A DNA stretch of 64,000 nucleotides from Nakamurella lactea DSM 19367 (GCF_000426645.1 NZ_AUFT01000016.1:1-64000), one strand, 5' to 3'; positions 31,627 to 40,272 are shown, numbered from the stretch's first letter. Translations and numbers: made by a program. Notes: generated from the letters alone by a model not told the origin.

Positions 31627-32047
31627 AGTTGCGCTGCTGAGCCTTCAGCAGGTCGCGGATCTCGGCCAGCAGCTCCTCCTGCGAGGGCGGCTCCGGATCG
31701 TCGACGATGCCGGCGGCGGCCCGCTTGGCGGCCTTGCGCTCGGCCAGCTTGTTCATCGGCAGAACCAGCGCGAGATAGACGACCAGGGCGGTCAGCAGGA
31801 ACACGATGATCGCGTTGATCATGGCGGAGATGTTCACGTAGGTCGCTTCGGCCAGCGCGGGCGTCGAGCTACGGAAGCTGAACCCGAGACCGTTCGAGCT
31901 GGCCCCGCCGAAGGTGTTCAGCAGCGGGGTGATGAACGCCGACACGAACGAGTCGACCATTGCCTGGAACGCGACACCGATGACGACCGCGATCGCCAAC
32001 TCGATGACGTTCCCACGCATGATGAAGTCTCTGAAGCCTTTGACCAT
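31625..32047 (-). CDS. mscL: large-conductance mechanosensitive channel MscL
   Basis: 140 residues from ATG 32047 (AAGGAGAG upstream). MVKGFRDFIMRGNVIELAIA is the MscL N-terminal amphipathic helix and start of TM1 (GNVIELAIAVVIGVAFQAMV, pore constriction), followed by TPLLNTFGG, then TM2 INAIIVFLLTALVVYLALVL and a charged C-terminal bundle (EELLAEIRDLLKAQQRN). It is an inner-membrane pressure-release valve. Length is usual. Terminator at its 3' end. Confidence 0.95.
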   Translation of the reverse strand: MVKGFRDFIMRGNVIELAIAVVIGVAFQAMVDSFVSAFITPLLNTFGGASSNGLGFSFRSSTPALAEATYVNISAMINAIIVFLLTALVVYLALVLPMNKLAERKAAKRAAAGIVDDPEPPSQEELLAEIRDLLKAQQRN

Positions 32048-32277
32048 GACGGGCTCTCCTTTCTGTGGGGCTCCGCGGGTATCGGAGCCCATTGGGCTGC
32101 GGCTCGGAGAGTACACACAAGATGAGAATTAGCTGGGAATTCCGGCTCCGTCGTTCGGCGCGCCCCGCGACCGCCCAGCACGGCGAATCGTGGTCCCTCA
32201 CCTGCGATCACTACACAGCGCGATCGAGGATGTCACCCCTGCGGGCCTCGGCGTGGTGACCGGCCCGTCTCACCCCA

Positions 32278-32964
32278 TCAGGTGAACCTCACGGCGATGT
32301 CGCCGGCGAGCGCCGCCGCCGCCAGCTGATCGGCGTCCGACTCGGGGACCGCGAGGATCGCCAGTCGACCGCTCTCACCTGCCGATACGCCGATCCGGTT
32401 GCCGTTCTGGCTCGCCGTCGCGGTGCCGGGCACGGCGAGTACAACAGCGTCGGCCGTCAGCCTTCGGGGTGAACCGCCGTCGTCGACCACCAGGACCGCA
32501 ACGTGCACCCCGGGTTGCAGCAGTGCAGCGGCCGCCGGGTCGGCCAATCGGATCGGCACCGCCACCCGGCCGGGGCCCGGATCCGGGCCGCCGGTCGCCA
32601 CCACCGCCGCATCGGTCAGCAGCTCGCCCCGGCGGATCGCGCCGGACAGCGTCCGGCCGCGGGCCGCGGCCCGATCGGTCAGCGCGCCGTCCGGCACGGC
32701 CGGCACCGTGCGCAGCTGCAGGTCGTCGTCCCCGAGCACGTCACCGGCGGCCAGATCGTGGCTGACGGCCACCGCCACCACCCCTGGCCGGTCCGATTCG
32801 GGCCGGACCAGCGTCACCGCGGCGGCGGCGAGCAGCAGCAGAACCGCCACCGCGCGCCGGACCACCCGGGCCCGCCGGCCGCCCCGCCGGCGGGCCCGGA
32901 ACGGCCCGGTGAACCGATCGAGTCGTCGCGGCTGGAGAGCGCTGACCTCTCGGTTCTGTGTCAT
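32278..32964 (-). CDS. SAF-domain membrane protein (CpaB/RcpC-like)
   Basis: 228 residues from ATG 32964. A basic cytoplasmic start (FRARRRGGRRARVVRR) leads to one membrane helix (AVAVLLLLAAAAVTLV). Then comes a SAF domain: VAVAVSHDLAAGDVLGDDDL, GRTLSGAIRRGELLTDAAVV. The C-terminal RcpC-like beta domain is VAVPIRLADPAAAALLQPGV, VAVLVVDDGG. CpaB proteins belong to tight-adherence (Flp) pili, but no tad or flp gene is nearby. Orphan copies like this are common in actinobacteria. It lies 83 bases after the sugar dehydrogenase gene on the same strand. Confidence 0.8.
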   Translation of the reverse strand: MTQNREVSALQPRRLDRFTGPFRARRRGGRRARVVRRAVAVLLLLAAAAVTLVRPESDRPGVVAVAVSHDLAAGDVLGDDDLQLRTVPAVPDGALTDRAAARGRTLSGAIRRGELLTDAAVVATGGPDPGPGRVAVPIRLADPAAAALLQPGVHVAVLVVDDGGSPRRLTADAVVLAVPGTATASQNGNRIGVSAGESGRLAILAVPESDADQLAAAALAGDIAVRFT

Positions 32965-33047
32965 CGGGCGACGGTAGGCCGGGCACAGGGCTACCCGCCG
33001 CGCGTCGGCCCAGCGTTGTGGACAGCCTGTGCGGTGTGGACAAGTCG

Positions 33048-34331
33048 TCAGCCCGGGATCCGCAGGATCCGATCGTCGCCGGGTCGCGGCGAACCGCGGC
33101 CGTCGGTGTTGGACGTGGTGAACCACAGTCTGTCGTCCGGCGCCACCACCACCGTGCGGAGCCGGCCGTACTGCTGGGCGAAGTGGGCGATCGGCTCCCC
33201 GGTCTGGTTCGGCGCCGCCGCATCCGTGGTCGACGCCGTCCCGGTGATCGGGATCTGCCACAGCGTCTGACCCCGCAGCCCGGCCATCCACACCGAGCCG
33301 CGCCAGATCGCGATGCCGCTCGGCGAGGCCTCCGAGGTGGCCCAGACCCGTTGTGGTGACACGTATTTCGGGTCGTTCGTCAGACCCTCGGTGTTCGGCC
33401 AGCCGTAGTTGCCGCCGGCCCTGATCAGATTGAGTTCGTCCCAGGTGTTCTGCCCGAACTCGGCCGCCCACAGCCGGCCCGCGGAATCGAAGGCCAGCCC
33501 CTGCACGTTGCGGTGCCCGTAGCTGTAGACCAGCGGAGCCTGTGGGAACGGGTTGCCGTCGGCTCCCGTGCCGTCCGGGTTCAGTCGCAGGATCTTGCCG
33601 CCGAGGTAGCTCAGATCCTGTGCGCCGGAGGGGTTCCCGGCGTCGCCGACGCCGACGTACAACAGTTTGTCGGGTCCGAAGATGATCCGACCGCCGTCGT
33701 GGTTGGCGGCCCTCGGTAGCCCGGTCACGATGTCGTGCTGGGCGGAGACGCTGCCGTCGGTCAGCGTCAACGCGGCGATCCGGTTGTCGTTGTCGGCGGT
33801 GTAGTAGACGAAGACCGTGTGATCGGTCGGGTAGCCGGGGGAGACCGCCAGGCCGAGCAGCCCGGCCTCGCCGCCGGGGCTCACCCCGTCCACCCGGCCG
33901 GCGTCGGTGGTGTCGCCGTTCTCTCGCACAGCGGTGATGGTGGCGTCGTCTCGGCTGGTCACCAGCGCGGTGCCGTCGGGCAGGAAGTCGATGCCCCACG
34001 GCGTGGACAGGCCGGTCACCAGGTCGGCCGCGGTCAGCTCGGCCGGCACCGGCCGGGCCGACGACGGCGGCGTCGCTGTTGACGAGGAACCGACGGGCGG
34101 CGACGGCTCGCCGGATGCCGCCGATGACGGCGCTGTTGTTGTCGGGGTCGACGTCGGGGCTGCCGATGATGGCACTGCCGATGACGTCGGGGGTGTGGTC
34201 ACGCCGCCGGATGAGGTGGCGCCGGTGGTCGACGGCGCGGGGGTCGGTGACGGGCCGGTGGCCGGCGTACCGCAGCCGCCCACCAACAGCAGGCAGCCGA
34301 TCGCCAACTGCCCCGCCGCTCGTCGCGCCAT
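33048..34331 (-). CDS. lipoprotein PQQ-type aldose sugar dehydrogenase (GSDH family)
   Basis: 427 residues. Signal and lipobox: AIGCLLLVGGC (Cys20). A Ser/Thr/Pro linker to about 95 then leads to a six-bladed propeller of the soluble glucose/aldose dehydrogenase family: LSTPWGIDFLPDGTALVTSR, EAGLLGLAVSPGY, NHDGGRIIFGPDKLLYVGVG (NHxGG motif with catalytic His), YSYGHRNVQGLAF (H-R-N), WDELNLIRAGGNYGWP. It oxidises aldoses at the cell surface using PQQ. No pqq biosynthesis genes are in the window. Confidence 0.88.
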   Translation of the reverse strand: MARRAAGQLAIGCLLLVGGCGTPATGPSPTPAPSTTGATSSGGVTTPPTSSAVPSSAAPTSTPTTTAPSSAASGEPSPPVGSSSTATPPSSARPVPAELTAADLVTGLSTPWGIDFLPDGTALVTSRDDATITAVRENGDTTDAGRVDGVSPGGEAGLLGLAVSPGYPTDHTVFVYYTADNDNRIAALTLTDGSVSAQHDIVTGLPRAANHDGGRIIFGPDKLLYVGVGDAGNPSGAQDLSYLGGKILRLNPDGTGADGNPFPQAPLVYSYGHRNVQGLAFDSAGRLWAAEFGQNTWDELNLIRAGGNYGWPNTEGLTNDPKYVSPQRVWATSEASPSGIAIWRGSVWMAGLRGQTLWQIPITGTASTTDAAAPNQTGEPIAHFAQQYGRLRTVVVAPDDRLWFTTSNTDGRGSPRPGDDRILRIPG

Positions 34332-34380
34332 ACCCCAGTGTGCCGGATCGGCTCGGGGCGGGCTGGTTCACACTGGGTGG

Positions 34381-34575
34381 ATGAGCAAGAAGAAGCCGGA
34401 CCCCCTGCTGCTGACTGCGATCCTGGCGCTACATGTTGCGGTGTGCGCCCTGACCTGGCGCGACCTGAGTCGCCGCCCCGCGGAACGGGTGCGCGGCAGC
34501 AAGCAGGTCTGGCGCGTCGCCAGTGCATTGAACACGGGTAACTCGGCCGCCTACTGGCTGTTCGGCCGGAAATAG
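34381..34575 (+). CDS. small single-pass membrane protein (PLDc_N-like)
   Basis: 64 residues: MSKKKPDPLLLTAILALHVA is a positive start plus one membrane helix. Then LTWRDLSRRPAERVRGSKQV, WRVASALNTGNSAAYWLFGR follows the D-x-x-R-R-P-A-x-x-V-R-G-x-K...W-R...N...G...A-Y-x-x-F-G-R-K pattern of short actinobacterial PLDc_N-type proteins. Function unknown. Divergent from the dehydrogenase. Confidence 0.75.
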   Translation: MSKKKPDPLLLTAILALHVAVCALTWRDLSRRPAERVRGSKQVWRVASALNTGNSAAYWLFGRK

Positions 34576-34589
34576 CGTCGCACCGCCCG

Positions 34590-34607
34590 CGGCCGGTGGC
34601 CCGGCCG
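34590..34607. terminator. short GC hairpin between converging genes
   Basis: CGGCCGG (34590-34596) and CCGGCCG (34601-34607) form a 7-bp stem with a 4-base loop in the 41-base gap between two converging genes. Confidence 0.5.
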
Positions 34608-34616
34608 TGGATTCGG

Positions 34617-35054
34617 TCAGGCCGGAACCGCGGACGTCGACGACTTCTTCGAACCGGCAGCTGACGACGACGAGCCGGACTTCGAGGACGATGCGCCGGA
34701 AGCGCCACCGGCCGAGGAACCGCTGCCGGAAGTGCCACTTGCCGAAGTACCGCTGCCGGAAGTACCGCTGCCGGACGAACCGCCGTCGGACGAGCTACCC
34801 GACTTCTCGGAGGGCTTGGAGGCCTTCTCGGCGGAGTTCTCCGACTTCGCGCCACCGTCGCCGGGCGCGACGGGCCCGCCGCGGGAGTCGGTGCGGTAGA
34901 AGCCGCTGCCCTTGAAGACGACGCCGATCGAGCCGTAGACCTTGCGCAGCGAACCCGCGCACTCGGGGCAGACGGTCAACGAATCGTCGGTGAACTTCTG
35001 CACTGCCTCGAAGCGGTGTTCGCAAGCGGTACAGGCGTACTGGTAAGTGGGCAC
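34617..35054 (-). CDS. FmdB-family zinc-ribbon protein
   Basis: GTG 35054 follows TTGGAGGTCC and gives the family start VPTYQYACTACEHRFEAVQK. The zinc ribbon uses C-x2-C (CTAC) and C-x2-C (CPEC) with GSLRKVYGSIGVVFKGSGFY, the FmdB hallmark including the F-K-G-S-G-F-Y end. Residues 60-145 are a low-complexity Ser/Gly/Lys tail (GSGTSGSGTSASGTSGSGSS), much longer than in minimal FmdB proteins. Regulatory or RNA/DNA-binding role proposed for the family. It is upstream of nothing in the same operon. Confidence 0.88.
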   Translation of the reverse strand: MPTYQYACTACEHRFEAVQKFTDDSLTVCPECAGSLRKVYGSIGVVFKGSGFYRTDSRGGPVAPGDGGAKSENSAEKASKPSEKSGSSSDGGSSGSGTSGSGTSASGTSGSGSSAGGASGASSSKSGSSSSAAGSKKSSTSAVPA

Positions 35055-35190
35055 ACGGACCTCCAACGGCCAAGCTCAGCGTTGGCACTCTACCTGCAAG
35101 ATTGCCAATTCAACACGTTCCAACGCAACTGACGGCTGCGCTGTTCCGCGTCGGGTGTGACGAAGAAATCAGCGGGTCACCCGGCGGTGA

Positions 35191-35805
35191 TCACCCGGAG
35201 CCGATCACCCGGCGCACGCCGGCGCCCGGGGTCACCACCGCCGTCACCGGCACGTCGAACGGCTCGGCCGGCAGCTCGTCGACCCACTCGTCGTCGAAGA
35301 TCACCGCGATCGACTCCCCCCGAGCGCCGCCGAGCGTGCGGTCGTAGTGCCCGCCGCCCCGCCCCAGTCGGACGCCGTTGGCGTCCACCAGCAGGGCCGG
35401 CACCAGTACCGCGACGGCGTCGGCCACCGCGTCGATCCCGAGCAACTCACCGACCGGCTCCTGGATGCCGAAGTCCCCGGTGCGTGACTCGCCGGAGTAC
35501 TCGGCCCAGTTCAGCGCGGCCCCGGCGGACGCCACCGGCAGCAGCACCCGGAAGCCGGCTGTGGCCAATCGGGACGGCAGCCGCGGATCCAGCGGTTCGC
35601 TCGGCAGCGGGAGATAGCCGGCGATCACCCCGCCCGCGGCCGGTTGCGCCGATCCGGTCAGGTAGGCCATCAGGTGCTCGGCGATCGCTGCCCGGGCGGC
35701 CGCGATGTGCTCAGGCGACCTGGCCCGCCGGCGGGCCACCGCCATCCGCCGCTGCTCGGCCTTCGCCGCCGTCGTCGAGGCCGCCCTCGAATGGTGATGG
35801 GACAC
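35191..35805 (-). CDS. 5-formyltetrahydrofolate cyclo-ligase
   Basis: 204 residues, GTG start. Family markers: AEQRRMAVARRRARSPEHIA (R-x3 entry helix), VIAGYLPLPSEPLDPRLPSR (the Y-x-P-x-x-x-E-x-D strand), VLLPVASAGAALNWAEY, and the signature VLVPALLVDANGVRLGRGGG, HYDRTL with the ATP/folate loop. It converts 5-formyl-THF to 5,10-methenyl-THF. In many actinobacteria this gene sits next to the glp-rimJ-glpR cell-division cluster, as here, on the opposite strand. Confidence 0.92.
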   Translation of the reverse strand: MSHHHSRAASTTAAKAEQRRMAVARRRARSPEHIAAARAAIAEHLMAYLTGSAQPAAGGVIAGYLPLPSEPLDPRLPSRLATAGFRVLLPVASAGAALNWAEYSGESRTGDFGIQEPVGELLGIDAVADAVAVLVPALLVDANGVRLGRGGGHYDRTLGGARGESIAVIFDDEWVDELPAEPFDVPVTAVVTPGAGVRRVIGSG

Positions 35806-35975
35806 CCGGACACGGTAGAACCGATCGGGACACCGCGGGTCCGTCCATCCTTGCGCGCCGCAGCAGATAGCGTGGGTTTCCGACGAGCCTGTCGGCGAAA
35901 GCAGTCCGGCGGACGCCGTCAGCCAAACCAGTCAGCCGAACCAGTCGTGGCCCAGACCCGGAGGTGACCGAACCC

Positions 35976-37211
35976 GTGCCGATGCGTTCCGTCGCCGAAC
36001 AACTGGACATGGTGCTGGCTCCGGCCGTGACCCCGCCGCCGGTCCGGGTGGCCATCTCGGAGGCGCAGGGCCTGCTCTGTGCCGAGGAGGTGGTCGCGTC
36101 ATCGGCGCTGCCCGCCTTCGACCAGGCCGCCGTCGACGGCTACGCGGTCCGGTCCATCGACGTCCGGCAGGCCTCGACCAGCGTGCCGGTGTCGCTGCCG
36201 GTGGTCGGCGAGATCGCCGCCGGGTCCCGGTCTGCGCACCGCCTGCAGCCCGGCCAGACCGTCTACGTCGACACCGGGGCGCCGCTGCCGACGATCGCCG
36301 ATGCGGTGGTCCCGCTGTCCGCCGGTCGGCCGGCCGGCGCCAGGGTCGACATCACCAGGTCGGTCGGCTCCGGCGACTACGTCCGGCGCACCGGCGAGGA
36401 CGTGCAGCCCGGGGACGTCGCGGTCCGGTCCGGCGCCTTCATCGGCGCCGCCCAGGTCGGGCTGTTGGCTGCCGTCGGGCGGGACAAGGTGCTGGTGCAC
36501 CCCAAACCGCGGGTGACGATCGTCTCGGTCGGCGACGAGCTGGTCGACGTCTCCCGTACCCCGGGACCCGGACAGGTCTACGACGTCAACTCGTTCGCGT
36601 TGGCCGCGGCCGCCCGGGATGCGGGCGCGGACGTCACCAGGGTCGGCATCGTCGACGACGACCCGCGGCGGCTGGCCGAGCTGGTCGAGGGCCGGCTGCT
36701 GGTGTCCGAGATGCTGGTGATCGCCGGCGGCGCCGGCGGCCGGCATGCCGAGCGGGTCGGCGAGGCGTTGTCCGAACTCGGCAGCATCGATCGCACCCGG
36801 GTCGCCATGCAGCCGGGGTCCACCCAGGCGTTCGGGCTGCTCGGCGGTGGCAATCACAAGGTGCCGGTGTTCCTGCTGCCGGCGAATCCGGTGTCGTCCC
36901 TGGTGGTCTTCGAGGTGATCGTCCGGCCGGTCATCCGGGTGATGCTGGGGCGCCGCAACCCTTATCGACGCACTATCACCGCCCGCACGCTCGCTCCGAT
37001 CAGTTCGCCGGCCGGTCGCCGGCAGTTCCTCCGCGGCCAGCTGATGCGCGATGACGACGACGAATACCTGGTGCACATCCTGGGTGCCGGCGGCACCCAT
37101 CTGTTGGCCTCGCTGGCCGAGGCGAACTGCCTGGTGCTGATCGACGAGGACACCACCGAGCTGCCCACCGGCGTCGAGGTGACGGTGTCGTTCCTGGCGC
37201 AGCGCCCGTAA
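35976..37211 (+). CDS. glp: gephyrin-like protein Glp (MoeA family), cell division
   Basis: GTG 35976 has GGAGG 11 bases upstream; GTG 35964 overlaps that site. 411 residues with the MoeA architecture: ALPAFDQAAVDGYAVRS, VYVDTGAPLPTIADAVVPLS, RRTGEDVQPGDVAVRSGAFI, TIVSVGDELVDVSRTPGPGQ, YDVNSFALAAAARDAGADV and FLLPANPVSSLVVFEVIVRP. It is followed by a RimJ-like acetyltransferase and glpR. That order marks the actinobacterial paralogue Glp, which binds FtsZ and the membrane receptor GlpR in Corynebacterium. VAMQPGSTQAF replaces the usual K-P-G-K-P MoeA motif, supporting a divisome rather than purely cofactor role. Confidence 0.85.
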   Translation: MPMRSVAEQLDMVLAPAVTPPPVRVAISEAQGLLCAEEVVASSALPAFDQAAVDGYAVRSIDVRQASTSVPVSLPVVGEIAAGSRSAHRLQPGQTVYVDTGAPLPTIADAVVPLSAGRPAGARVDITRSVGSGDYVRRTGEDVQPGDVAVRSGAFIGAAQVGLLAAVGRDKVLVHPKPRVTIVSVGDELVDVSRTPGPGQVYDVNSFALAAAARDAGADVTRVGIVDDDPRRLAELVEGRLLVSEMLVIAGGAGGRHAERVGEALSELGSIDRTRVAMQPGSTQAFGLLGGGNHKVPVFLLPANPVSSLVVFEVIVRPVIRVMLGRRNPYRRTITARTLAPISSPAGRRQFLRGQLMRDDDDEYLVHILGAGGTHLLASLAEANCLVLIDEDTTELPTGVEVTVSFLAQRP

Positions 37212-37217
37212 TCCACC

Positions 37218-37823
37218 ATGGTCGTGCGGACGGGAGGTCTCGGGCCGGTGCCCAGCCGGGCAGGCGAGGTGGCGCTGCGTCCGCTGCTGCGGTCGGACGC
37301 GGATGCCTGGCGCAGCATCAGGATCCGTGACGAGCAGTTCCTGCGGCCGTGGGACGTGACCAGCGCGCTGAGCTGGGAGAGGCGTCATACCCGGGGTGAA
37401 TGGCGACGTCATCGCACCCAGCTGCGGGCCGCGGCGGTGCGGCGGGAGGCGATCGCGTTCGCGATCGTGGTGGACGAGAAGTTCGCCGGCCAGGTGACCT
37501 TCGGCGGCATCCAGCGTGGGGCGTTGCGATCGGGCTGGGTCGGTTACTGGGTCGACTCGGAGCTGTTCGGGCACGGGGTGGCGACCGCGGCGGTGGCGCT
37601 GGCCGTCGACCACGCCTTCGGCGCCGAGGGGCTGCACCGGGTGGAGGCGACCATCGCGCCGGCGAACGTGGCGAGCCAGAAGGTGGTCGCCCACCTCCGT
37701 TTCCGGCAGGAGGGACTGCTCCGGCGGTACCTGGACATCGACGGCGGGTGGCGCGATCATCTGTTGTTCGCCCTCACCGCCGACGAGGTCCCCGGTGGCC
37801 TGGTGGCCATGCTCCAGGCGTAG
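37218..37823 (+). CDS. rimJ: GNAT acetyltransferase (RimJ-like)
   Basis: 201 residues, 6 bases after glp. EVALRPLLRSDADAWRSIRI is the RimJ/RimL start, followed by FAGQVTFGGIQRGALRSGWV, GYWVDSELFGHGVATAAVAL (acetyl-CoA loop: G-H-G-V-A-T), FGAEGLHRVEATIAPANVAS and RFRQEGLLRRYLDIDGGWRD. RimJ acetylates protein N-termini in E. coli; this relative is constantly found between glp and glpR in actinobacteria, and its target there is unknown. The symbol is by family resemblance. No clear ribosome-binding site; coupling to glp is likely. Confidence 0.85.
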   Translation: MVVRTGGLGPVPSRAGEVALRPLLRSDADAWRSIRIRDEQFLRPWDVTSALSWERRHTRGEWRRHRTQLRAAAVRREAIAFAIVVDEKFAGQVTFGGIQRGALRSGWVGYWVDSELFGHGVATAAVALAVDHAFGAEGLHRVEATIAPANVASQKVVAHLRFRQEGLLRRYLDIDGGWRDHLLFALTADEVPGGLVAMLQA

Positions 37824-37993
37824 GCCTCCGCGTGTCTGCGTGGTCGGTGGGGCTCGTGTGACTAGCGTGACCAGAGGGCAGTGGTGTCACTCTTCCGGCC
37901 GATGCGTTGAGCGTCGACCCGTCGGCGTTCGTGCGCTTCGGTGGACACCCCGCCCGATCCGGCCGGACGCGAGCACGAGAGGAGCAGGGGAAG

Positions 37994-39112
37994 ATGCCCA
38001 ACCTGCCCACATCCCTGATCCTTGTTCTACTGGCTGTCGCCTGGTTGTGGGTATTGGTGCCGATGTTCGCCCGCAGCCGCGAGGCCGTGCCGGAGACCGA
38101 CGACGGCGCGGCGGGTTTCCGGGTGCTGCGCCGCGCGGCCCGGCTGCGCCGGCCCAGGGTGCACCGACGACACGACTCCGACGAGGAGGACGATCTCGTG
38201 GCTGACGACCACTTCGACGCCGCTGCCGACGACCGGTATGACGACGACTTCGCCGACGAGAACGACGATGCTGACGGCGATCTGGTGGAGGCGCTGGTCG
38301 ATCGCGACGACGACTTCGCCGATGAGGACTTCGCCGGCGAGGACTTCGATGACGACTTCGCCGGCCAGCAGCTCACCGAGGAAGACTTCGATCGCGATGT
38401 CCGCCACGACGTTCGCCACGACGTTCGGCGCGCGGTCGGCGCGGCTGACGTCGCCGCCGACGATCACGAGTACGACGCGGCGGACGAGTGGGAATCCGCG
38501 CACACCGCGTCGATGGCCGAGCCGCATCGCCGGCGGCCGGCGCAGCGTGCGAGCGCGCCCGCCGGATCACCGGCGCACCGGCCCGGGCGCGGTGGTTTCG
38601 ACCCGGAGCACGACGCGGCCACCGCGGCGTTCCGGTACCGCCGCCGCCGGTTCGTCACCCTGTTGCTGGTGCTGCTGACCGGCGGACTGGTTGCCGGCGC
38701 GATGGTCGGGATCAGCGACAAGCTGTGGATCGGCGCCGCCGTCACCGGGCTGGTGCTGGTCGGCTACCTGACTTATCTGAGCCGTCAGGTGCGGATCGAG
38801 CGGGAGATCTCCGCGCGCCGGCGTGCCAGGATGCAGCGGGCCCTGCAGATCCGGCCGGCCGCCCGTCGCGAGGCTGATCCGGTGTCCCCGTACCGGTCCG
38901 ATCGGTCGGCGGCCGCACGCCCGGCGCCCCATCGCTCTCGCCCGGCGGCCGCCGGCCACGGCCCCGCGCGGCGGCCGGCCGCCCGGTCGTCGCAGCTACC
39001 ACCGATGCACCGCAAGGTCGGCACCGTCGTGGATCTGGACGACGACGATCCGGCGTTCGACGACCTGGACCACTACGAACCCGTCGTCTACCGGCGTGCC
39101 GCGGGCCAGTGA
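37994..39112 (+). CDS. glpR: Glp receptor GlpR/SepX-type divisome membrane protein
   Basis: 372 residues from ATG 37994 (GAGGAGCAGGGG upstream). TM1 at the very start: PNLPTSLILVLLAVAWLWVL, with VPMFARSREAVPETDD and GFRVLRRAARLRR, the conserved GlpR/SepX N-terminus. Residues about 58-165 are an unusually long acidic stretch (repeats such as DDFADEDFAGEDFDDDF). A double membrane segment follows at about 220-265 (RRRRFVTLLLVLLTGGLVAG, WIGAAVTGLVLVGYLTYLSR), then a basic region. It ends with HRKVGTVVDLDDDDPAFDDL. It anchors Glp at the septum. ATG context and gene order agree; comB-like gene overlaps the stop. Confidence 0.85.
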   Translation: MPNLPTSLILVLLAVAWLWVLVPMFARSREAVPETDDGAAGFRVLRRAARLRRPRVHRRHDSDEEDDLVADDHFDAAADDRYDDDFADENDDADGDLVEALVDRDDDFADEDFAGEDFDDDFAGQQLTEEDFDRDVRHDVRHDVRRAVGAADVAADDHEYDAADEWESAHTASMAEPHRRRPAQRASAPAGSPAHRPGRGGFDPEHDAATAAFRYRRRRFVTLLLVLLTGGLVAGAMVGISDKLWIGAAVTGLVLVGYLTYLSRQVRIEREISARRRARMQRALQIRPAARREADPVSPYRSDRSAAARPAPHRSRPAAAGHGPARRPAARSSQLPPMHRKVGTVVDLDDDDPAFDDLDHYEPVVYRRAAGQ

Positions 39113-39900
39113 CATCTCGGGTGGGCCGTTCGGGACCGACGGCGGGGGAGCCGTACGCACAGACCTCCGCCTCGGTCCGCTTCGACTGGGGCCTGCAGGG
39201 CGCGATCGCCATCTCCGAAGGCGCCGATGTCGTTGTCGTGGTGGATGTTCTGTCGTTCACCACAGCGTTGTCGGTGGCGGTCGAGGCCGGCATCGAGGTG
39301 TACCCGTACCGCTTCCGCGATGCCTCTGCGGCGAGCTTCGCGGCGTCCAAACAGGCGGTGCTGGCGGTCGGCCGGAGTGAGGCGGGGTCGGCCGGGGTGA
39401 GCCTGTCGCCGTTGTCGATCAGGTCGGCCCTGCAGCCCGGCGGCGCGCTGGCGCAACGCGGCCGGCTGGTGTTGCCGTCGCCCAACGGGTCGGCCATCTC
39501 ACGGGCGCTGTCCGAGCGCGGGGCGACCGTGGTCGGGGCGTGCCTGCGCAATGCGCCCGCGGTGGCGCTCTGGGTGCAGCGGCATGCGGCCGGTTCGCCG
39601 ATCGCGGTGGTGGCGGCCGGCGAACGGTGGCCGGGTGACGTGCTGCGACCGGCAGTCGAGGATCTGTGGGGGGCGGGCGCCGTGCTCAACGCGCTGGGTG
39701 GGCTGCCGTCACCCGAGGCGCAGGCGGCCATCGCCGCCTACCGGACGGCGCAGCGGACCCTGCCCGGGTCGCTGGCGGCCTGCGCGTCCGGCCGGGAGCT
39801 GATCGCCGACGGCCACGGTGACGAGATCGCCCTGGCCGCCGAGTTCGGCACCTCGGTCGCCGTCCCGGTGCTGCAGGGCGAGTGCTACCGCGCCGCCTGA
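39109..39900 (+). CDS. 2-phosphosulfolactate phosphatase family protein (ComB-like)
   Basis: 263 residues; GTG 39109 overlaps the glpR stop (GTGA). The family pattern is visible: SVRFDWGLQGAIAISEGADV, VVVVDVLSFTTALSVAVEAG (D-V-L-x-F-T/S-T), SPLSIR, GRLVLPSPNGSAISRAL (S-P-N-G), VVGACLRNAPAVALWV, and SPIAVVAAGERWPGD with E-R-W. ComB releases phosphate from 2-phosphosulfolactate in archaeal coenzyme M synthesis. Bacterial homologues have no established substrate. Coupling to glpR is typical only by position, so a role in division should not be assumed. Confidence 0.85.
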   Translation: MTSRVGRSGPTAGEPYAQTSASVRFDWGLQGAIAISEGADVVVVVDVLSFTTALSVAVEAGIEVYPYRFRDASAASFAASKQAVLAVGRSEAGSAGVSLSPLSIRSALQPGGALAQRGRLVLPSPNGSAISRALSERGATVVGACLRNAPAVALWVQRHAAGSPIAVVAAGERWPGDVLRPAVEDLWGAGAVLNALGGLPSPEAQAAIAAYRTAQRTLPGSLAACASGRELIADGHGDEIALAAEFGTSVAVPVLQGECYRAA

Positions 39901-40111
39901 ACACGACCGGGTCCTGCCGGCGGGTGGTTGGATCGCTTGCGGCGGGGAGGAACTCTCCGAGTCGGCGGCGCCGTTATCGGTGGACGGTGTGCGGCGGGGA
40001 GGAACGCCCCGAGTCGGCGGGATGGCCCCGATCCGGCGGGTCACGCGAGTGGAATCTGGACCCGGCGGGGCTGATATCCTTACCGTGCGTTCGCCCCGGC
40101 GGGCGTGGCAA

Positions 40112-40187
40112 GGGGCTGTAGCGCAGTTGGTAGCGCGCTTCGTTCGCATCGAAGAGGTCAGGGGTTCGATTCCCCTCAGCTCCACCA
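40112..40187 (+). tRNA. tRNA-Ala (anticodon CGC)
   Basis: Starts GGGGCTGTAGCGCAGTTGGT; anticodon stem CTTCG/CGAAG encloses TTCGCAT with CGC; T arm GGGGTTCGATTCCCC; acceptor CAGCTCC pairs with GGGGCTG (one G-T). Discriminator A at 40184 and CCA encoded at 40185-40187. Confidence 0.95.
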
Positions 40188-40189
40188 AG

Positions 40190-40230
40190 GTATGGAGGAC
40201 CGGACACGCTTTTCGTCCGGTCCTCCATAC
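40190..40230 (+). terminator. 16-bp terminator hairpin after tRNA-Ala
   Basis: Arms 40190-40205 (GTATGGAGGACCGGAC) and 40215-40230 are perfect inverted copies around a 9-base loop rich in T. It begins 2 bases after the CCA end. Confidence 0.9.
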
Positions 40231-40243
40231 GTTATTTGGCGCC

Positions 40244-40268
40244 GGGATCGATTCTCCTCAGCTCCACC
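40244..40268 (+). repeat. partial copy of the tRNA-Ala 3' end (attachment-site remnant)
   Basis: The 25 bases 40244-40268 (ending GATTCTCCTCAGCTCCACC) repeat the T-arm/acceptor end of the tRNA-Ala (40161-40186) with a few differences. Such tail copies are left by integrating elements or by recombination of tRNA ends. Confidence 0.7.
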
Positions 40269-40272
40269 GTGT

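Noticed and set aside
40244-40268. second tRNA gene
   Set aside because: Only the T-arm/acceptor 3' part is present, with mismatches; no D arm or anticodon arm, so it is a tail copy, not a tRNA.
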